Source: Branchiostoma floridae
Lineage: Eukaryota > Chordata > Leptocardii > Amphioxiformes > Branchiostomatidae
Reading direction: 5' to 3'
DNA length: 64,000 bases
Assembly: GCF_000003815.2 (NCBI RefSeq)
Contig: NC_049982.1
Span: 2,537,928 to 2,601,927 of the forward strand
A program made the position numbers and the translations under genes. Below are positions 58,399 to 64,000 of the stretch, in pieces. Below the pieces are notes generated by a model that was not told where the DNA came from, searched no databases, and worked only from the letters and a program-made list of their open reading frames with translations. Numbering within the stretch: position 1 is the first letter of the stretch; each line of letters opens with the position of its first letter.

Positions 58399-61300
58399 AT
58401 GACGCCATTTCTGATCAGGGTACTGTTAGCGGTGTGTTTCACTGCTCTGCTCAATCTCCCCGCGTACCTGTCAGCAGCGGCGACCGTTAGACAGGTAAGA
58501 CATCCCGAAGCGATGCTTGTTCTATGATTCTTAGAAAGGCAAGGCATCTCTGAACAACGCTTGTTCTGTGTTATAAACCTAGCAGTTAAACACCACGACA
58601 CGTCGATGTAGGTTAGACACCCAGGTAATAAGATACACCGAAAAGTAGTTACTCAAGCAACTGGATATGGTTTTGGAAACGGTCAAACACCACGACTTTT
58701 GTAAAAGTAGGACATCATTGTGGGGTCGTGTTGCGCGGAGGGATATTCAACCCAGAGATTCTATAGGGTGAACCCCATTGATGTGTCACCGATTTTATGC
58801 CCTTGGGACTTTCCTCACTTCAGAGACTATTCAGCCCAGCTGTAATAGTAATAATCTTTAAACTGTAACTGGCCTAGTTACACATGACAACTTTTATGGA
58901 AATGATCGGCTACGTTAATAACATCTCTTATGAACTATCTTTTCATTGAATATAAAACAGCGCATATACACTTATCAAACCAGCCGTCGTCTTACGCTAT
59001 GTAGCCTAAAACCCAGAGGCTTGAATTTTACTAAAACTGATGTCTCCATGTTTTAGCCGCTTGAAGTGAAGAGGCAGTGGAGCAAACAGGCCATGATGTA
59101 CAACCAAGGTGGGAACACGCAAGGTCTCGTCACATTTTTATTTACTTTTCCCTTTGCACCAACGCCCCCTGCCGCTTGGGTTGAGAACTACATATGTTGT
59201 CACGATTATGAAGGTTAGATAGATATGCAGGGAAACAATCCAGTTGTAGAGATTGATTTGTATTGGAATTCATATAAGTTGTCTTTTCATCGTCAAAGTT
59301 GCAAAGTATACTGCAGATTTTGAAGAAAATTACATTTGATAGAATGCAACAAAAGTTAAAATAGTCATTTTTTACCGAAGACTCTGTGTCTTTACTTGTG
59401 AGTGTTATGGTAGAAAATAGCATGACAATGTAAACGAGATGGAATGGTTGCCTTTAGGTCAGCATTATAAAATTCAGAATCTTAAATGTACTGCATTGAA
59501 TCCATAGAACCTGGAACTGAGTTCATTACTTAACTCATGTAAAATCAGTTCAGTTAATTACGTGAAAATGGAGGTTCGTGTTTGTGAAGTCCACGTCAAA
59601 GAACCCACAACACCAAATTGACAAATGTAGGATCCCGAACCTCTTTTCCGGGCTATATCCATCGAAAACGCAACCGTGACTTTACTCTCATCTGAGTAGT
59701 GCGTAGATAACTGGTGTGCTAAGTGCCAAGACCACAAGTGCGCATGTATTCAAGTCCGTATGAGGTCCGTATTCAAGTCCGTATGAGGTCCGTATGGAAT
59801 TCTTATCCTCTACAAGTCTGCACATGTCGCTGGAGAAACTGGAGAACGAATTTCAAGGTGCATGAGATGCCAGAGGAGTTGGCTGTCCGAGGAGTGTAGT
59901 TTGAACAGCTAACTCCTCTAGTATGTCATCTGTCTATATTGTCTATTTTCTACTATTTTATCTGCGACCTGCGGAGCCTGTGGCTAAATTTTCAACAATA
60001 GACGGATACGGACTTGAATATATACATGAATCAAACATTTTTGTTGTGGGGGGGGGGGTTCTCCTGTCGATTTGACAGATGAGAACGCAGACAGGCATCT
60101 GAAATGGCAGCGGGATTCGAACTCGCCACCTCTCGGTCTCAAGCCGAATATGCTGCCACTGCGCCACGCGGTCCCACGATCGGAATCCACCATTTACTTA
60201 TTATACAACCCCCCTTCATGCAAGAAAATATTTTACACTCGTTCTGACAAAATGCGCCATTTATCGCTGCCATCTATTATATGCCTTTCTTGACCACTGC
60301 ACCAGTTATACCGCGTATCTAGATGTTAATGTTCAGGCAAATTTACCACGTAAGTGCTTCTATATCTAAATTCTCGAAAGTGCACGTGTCACACGTGTGT
60401 ATCTCCAAAGTATCACGTTGTGCACGGATAACTCTAGCCACACATTCATTTGTTGTTATTCATGTACACGGAATCCTGTGTTTCATCACGTGGTTTCATA
60501 TCTTAGACGGTTTCCCTCTTTTAATTCATTTGTGATGTATTTGATTTTATTGCCTTTGTACTGGGCCTAACTAAAATTGCTTGGGCAACCGAAAGGTGCA
60601 AAAGAATTTAATAGTAACTGCGGCAACTTGGTGGCGTTTCTGCAATTTAGCGATTTGACAGCGGTCAACGAATTTCAGTTCAGTTTAAGTTCAGTTCAGT
60701 TCACCCTTAGAAAGGTGACACCGGGATTCCACCATTGGTAAAACTACATAAGGAGGGGGAACTTTAAAGCTTTGTGCTTTTTTAGTCAAACGTTTCGCAT
60801 ATATTTTTACAATTAAAGGTGATGCACGAAATCAATTTAGAAAGCAGCGATGCCGACGCCGTGCACGTGCTACGTACATACAGTTCAATGAGAAACCTTT
60901 AAGATTCCTTTCACGACGTCCGGATGTTTCTTTACATGCATATAACACGGTGTCTTTCTCCTAAACCCGGCATATTACATGTGGAATCTGCGCTAACTCC
61001 GGGGACCTTTTTAGATTCCCCACGACGTTCAAAGCACAGTTTTGCTTAAGTCGTGCGGCTCAGGGGCGGGTTTGATAAAAGACCATTCGCATTATCACGC
61101 GCGCCTTGGGGTCCTGCGGTAATGCTCCATTTGCGCAAACGAAATCACCGGAAGTCGGACCGTTTAATAAAGGCTTTCCACCACCGAAATGGTTTAATGA
61201 AAAGCCGCACAAAGTACAAGTGAGCCAACAAAAAGGCAGGAAAGAGAATCAAAATCAATCGACTCAGTCTGTAGTTTTCTTTTAAGTGTTTAGTTAAATA

Positions 61301-61684
61301 TTACACGGCGATGCGAACTCAGAAAAGAAGTGAAAATACAATATTATAAACCGTGCTTCAAAAACGTACTGGTGCTTGATAAATAGTCATGCATGAATGT
61401 AAAACGATTGGATCGCAAAAAAAAAAAGAAAACTCGAATGACGAGGGTCCGTGAACATCTTTTGTCCTCACTTTGAAAGAATATTCGAATATTTCTCAAA
61501 GAAAAAAGATGTACAATGAATATGTTTTCACAACGCTCTAGGCGATATATTGCTAGCTTACAGCACATCAAAGCACGTTGGTGCCATCACACTGTTTCTG
61601 TTCATAGGAAGAAGATCCTGGGACGAGACACAGGGATTCAGGGAGTACGAATGCATAATGACTTCTGTTCAGATTTGTGCTTAA
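58399..61684 (+). CDS. spx: Spexin-like neuropeptide precursor
   Basis: Exons 58399-58494 (phase 0 out, CAG/GTAAGA), 59057-59108 (phase 1 out, CAAG/GTGGGA) and 61608-61684 (acceptor CTGTTTCTGTTCATAG). Exon 1 encodes a signal peptide (MTPFLIRVLLAVCFTALLNL... to ATVRQ, 32 residues). Exon 2 gives PLEV-KR and QWSKQAMMYNQ. The next codon, split by the intron, is Gly, followed by RR, i.e. a GRR amidation and cleavage site. Human spexin is NWTPQAMLYLKGAQ followed by GRR, so W, QAM, Y, the final Q and GRR are shared. The predicted product is pyroGlu-WSKQAMMYNQ-amide, a secreted peptide hormone that in vertebrates acts on galanin receptors 2 and 3. Read to the first stop the precursor is 74 residues; exon 3 may instead splice onward (see 62139-62234). 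Confidence 0.62.
60040..60182 (-). mobile_element. tRNA-derived SINE head
   Basis: The minus strand has A box TGGCGCAGTGG and B box GAGTTCGAATCC in tRNA spacing, but the acceptor-stem halves (GGGACCG and CTGCCAT) do not pair and the sequence runs on past the tRNA length. It lies in the spexin-like gene's intron, antisense. Confidence 0.6.
60667..60705 (-). mobile_element. LINE/SINE tail (TGAAC)n
   Basis: GTGAACTGAACTGAACTTAA on the minus strand, the same tail type as 18240-18268. Antisense in the spexin-like intron. Confidence 0.4.
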
Positions 61685-62138
61685 AAAAAAGATCCTCATG
61701 CATATCAATGATTTATATTTAGGCACAGTACGTTTCTAATATGATTAAGATAAAGTATAATAAAAGTATACTACACTAATACTACATTCCGAAAGAAAAC
61801 AAAACTAGAGTTATTTCGGAACGTTTTGAAACTGTACGTTCAGTTTTTTGAAAAGGCCTTAAAGTCGAAAATTGAGAACCATGTTCGAAAATTCGGCGCC
61901 CAGAGGTCAATGACCGCAGCTTTGGAACAGGCCGAACGTTATCTTTGAAATTTGACACCTGGATCTGTTGAAGTGAAGACCATGAGAAGGACACAGTTTC
62001 CAGTTGCTTGGACATGTTATATTTCAATGTTGCTTTAGTTTAATGTATGCGCTTGTTATTAACGTGTTTATTGGCCAAGTTTAGGGTGTGGAATGTAAAT
62101 AAAAATTGAATAGAAGTATAAATCAGATCTTTTCACAG

Positions 62139-62234
62139 CAGTTTCCCAGAACATGGACGGGCTCCCGGCCCCCAGCACCGCTTACGTCAGTCGGACCTTC
62201 TTTGAAGATTTCCTGTTTTTCCTAGACTTGAAAG
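62139..62234 (+). other. Possible extra exon of the spexin-like gene
   Basis: Acceptor TTTTCACAG (alternatives at 62142 and 62149) and donor AAAG/GTATGA bound a frame with DGLPAPSTAYVSRTFFEDFL. The FFEDFL piece recalls the FLEDSL near the C-terminus of human spexin. A matching end exon (62528-62568, acceptor GTTTTACAG) adds ESGEWERVVRCLS-stop. Exon 2 could join it in frame, but then GRR is skipped; joining from exon 3 needs a weak donor. Confidence 0.3.
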
Positions 62235-62568
62235 GTATGACACCACTAACCTTTGGGGTTAATATTTCAGCATCAGGCTGATAATGTCAGCCAGCAAGTG
62301 CCTAAGCATGACATTTACCTTAAGTGTTGGGCGATTAAAGATGTACATTAAAGTGCTCAAAAGTATAGTTTCAGAATGATCTGCACGTGTCCTGGCATGC
62401 TTGCCTTCAGATCAAGGAAACTCCATTGTTTAATCTTGAGTACAAGTATCTGACTGGTTTTCATTAATTGGTAGCTGTTCGAGAGGTTGAGATTTGTATC
62501 ATGTTTGTTGTCTGTGATGTTTTACAGAAAGCGGCGAATGGGAGAGAGTGGTGCGATGCTTGTCATGA

Positions 62569-64000
62569 TACAGCCAACCTTCTATTCTGCTGCCAACCAT
62601 GTACACGTACATCAAGGCAAACACCACGACTTACGCCACTGCACACAGACGTAGTAAAAGAGAATTGATTGCAAAGCGCTGGTAAAAAAAATACAAATAC
62701 ATGAAGTTCCTGTAATCGGTACTTTTTAGAACATACGTGGATGAGAAGATTGCAGCTGATAGAATTTAATAAGAAAATGTTCAACTTGACAAGTTTGCGT
62801 AGCAAAAGTTATTCATATAATATCAACTTGGATATCAACACAGGAAATACTTTTATTATGGCACGAGTGTTATTTGACTTATGACACAATAATGAGTAGC
62901 CAAAAGACTTAAAACTTATAAAAGATCATAGACTTTATTCATACAATGGAGTTTTCAAAATGTTCCTCTTTGAAGGATAATTAAAATCACATAATAATCT
63001 CACTGACATCATATCGTCATTTTTGTTGGTCGTTTGTTGCGTTGCGAAACGTTACAACTTAAGCCATACGGATGCTTTTGAGCTTTAATTTGTTTGATAT
63101 TACCTATTGCAAGTTTAAAATCTGCATATCCTTTGATCAGGACGTAGAAATGAATTAGGCTTTTGAACAGCATTATTTGGAAAGTTAACAGGTTTTAGAA
63201 ATATGTTCAGCGTTCACAACGATATCATAGTTCCAACTCTGCATGAATAATTGCCGACACACATACAAACAAAAACACTAGAATTATTAATCTATTACAC
63301 AGGAAACGTTGACCTTGCATATCTTGGTACAATCATCATCATCATCTGGGCGTGCTAGTTGCACGGTTGGACATGACCCTCTTCCTCCATCCTTCCCTAT
63401 CCTCCAAAGACTTGGGCAGATCTTCAGTCGAGCTGCAAGTACATTCACAATGATGGTAGTTTTATTGTCATAAAAAAAATTATACCATACACAACAACCA
63501 TTATTTCACTTTCCGAGAATCCATGATGTACGTTTCAGACAGCCATCTGGTCTCTTTTGTCAGCGACACTGTCGTCAGACTAAAGACACCAGACGGCTGT
63601 CTGAAACGTCCGACCATTTCCAACATCATATACAGTTGCTCGAGCAACTACGTTTGGCGTATTTTATTAAAGGCGCCCAGAGCAGTTTTTGAGTCTTTTG
63701 AAATTTGATTTTCAAGACGTTTTTACACACAGTAAGGTTAAATAACACTATCTCATTGCATATCGACATTTATTGAGCAAAGATGAGACGTCGTTGGGTG
63801 GTGAGAACTTATTGAAAATCTGAGCGCTGCACGTGCCATTATTTCAAATTTTCGGAACGCACGCGAACATGACAAATGAATCCCGAACGCTTCCGGAGAT
63901 GTCGTCACTTGTTCGAATAAAGTTTCGATTTGCGAACGGGCGAATCAGATTCAATTCGCTCGATGACCTCATGCGTTCGAAAATCTCCTAAAAGTACCGA
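62569..64000. other. Right-edge stretch without a supported gene
   Basis: It holds a LINE-like fragment near 63335-63440 (CATCATCATCATCTGGGCGT and GGTTGGACATGACCC) and the hairpin at 63529-63611. I see no exon with convincing borders. Confidence 0.5.
63529..63611. repeat. Short hairpin, ~40 bp arms
   Basis: TACGTTTCAGACAGCCATCT...GGT and its near-complement ACCAGACGGCTGTCTGAAAC...GTC face each other around a few bases. Confidence 0.7.

Noticed and set aside
60100-60178. Functional tRNA gene
   Set aside because: A and B boxes are good but the acceptor stem does not pair; a tRNA-derived SINE explains it.
62468-62668. Frame with CDACHDTANLLFCCQPC as a cysteine-rich peptide
   Set aside because: It overlaps the candidate 62528 exon in another frame, lacks a signal peptide, and its splice phase does not fit the spexin-like exons.

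Overview
The window is eukaryotic, metazoan genomic DNA: small phase-1 exons with GT/AG borders, large introns, TATA-type promoters, non-LTR retrotransposon ends, tRNA-derived SINEs, many short inverted-repeat elements, and two runs of N (6968-7798 and 20308-20407). The protein families (mosaics of cysteine-rich domain, EGF and C-type lectin; an LRR-Ig protein on one exon; a spexin-like neuropeptide precursor) and the repeat style fit an amphioxus (Branchiostoma) genome best. The species call is inference.

From 1 to about 55 kb the genes lie on the minus strand and form a tandem cluster of paralogous secreted lectin genes. The common plan is a signal-peptide exon (usually starting MWKF/MWKL/MWTF), an N-terminal eight-cysteine domain with the core [14 protein letters not shown], 1 to 3 calcium-type EGF modules, one further EGF, a C-type lectin domain split over two exons, two more EGFs, and two truncated four-cysteine EGF-like modules, the last carrying the stop. 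By position: gene F (4735 to 1385, runs out of the left edge), gene E (13883 to 5877, with a sequencing gap over one exon), an orphan signal-peptide exon D (21453 to 21390), gene B (37709 to 30132, with a possible alternative last exon at 27348-27454), gene C (42662 to 39700, no signal exon of its own) directly downstream of a 569-codon LRR-Ig exon (45312 to 43603), and gene A (54853 to 47586). Joined exon lengths of A, B and of LRR-Ig plus C are multiples of three and end in stops, giving 480, 485 and 900 residues.

The 13.9-30 kb stretch is repeat-rich: a duplicated promoter/first-exon segment, about seven copies of a ~423 bp tandem unit, a 2.2 kb element with 424 bp inverted arms, and several MITE-like insertions. 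Recognisable LINE 3' ends inside genes are antisense to the host gene.

From 55 to 64 kb the density is low. The one supported gene is on the plus strand (58399-61684): a short precursor with a signal peptide, a KR cleavage site, an 11-residue peptide resembling spexin, and an amidation/cleavage GRR, the Gly codon being split by an intron.

Most notable points: the spexin-like precursor; a phase-matched splice donor that could join the LRR-Ig exon to lectin gene C; a minisatellite in gene F whose every unit carries a copy of an exon's splice acceptor; and a tandem triplication of the same exon's donor side in gene A.
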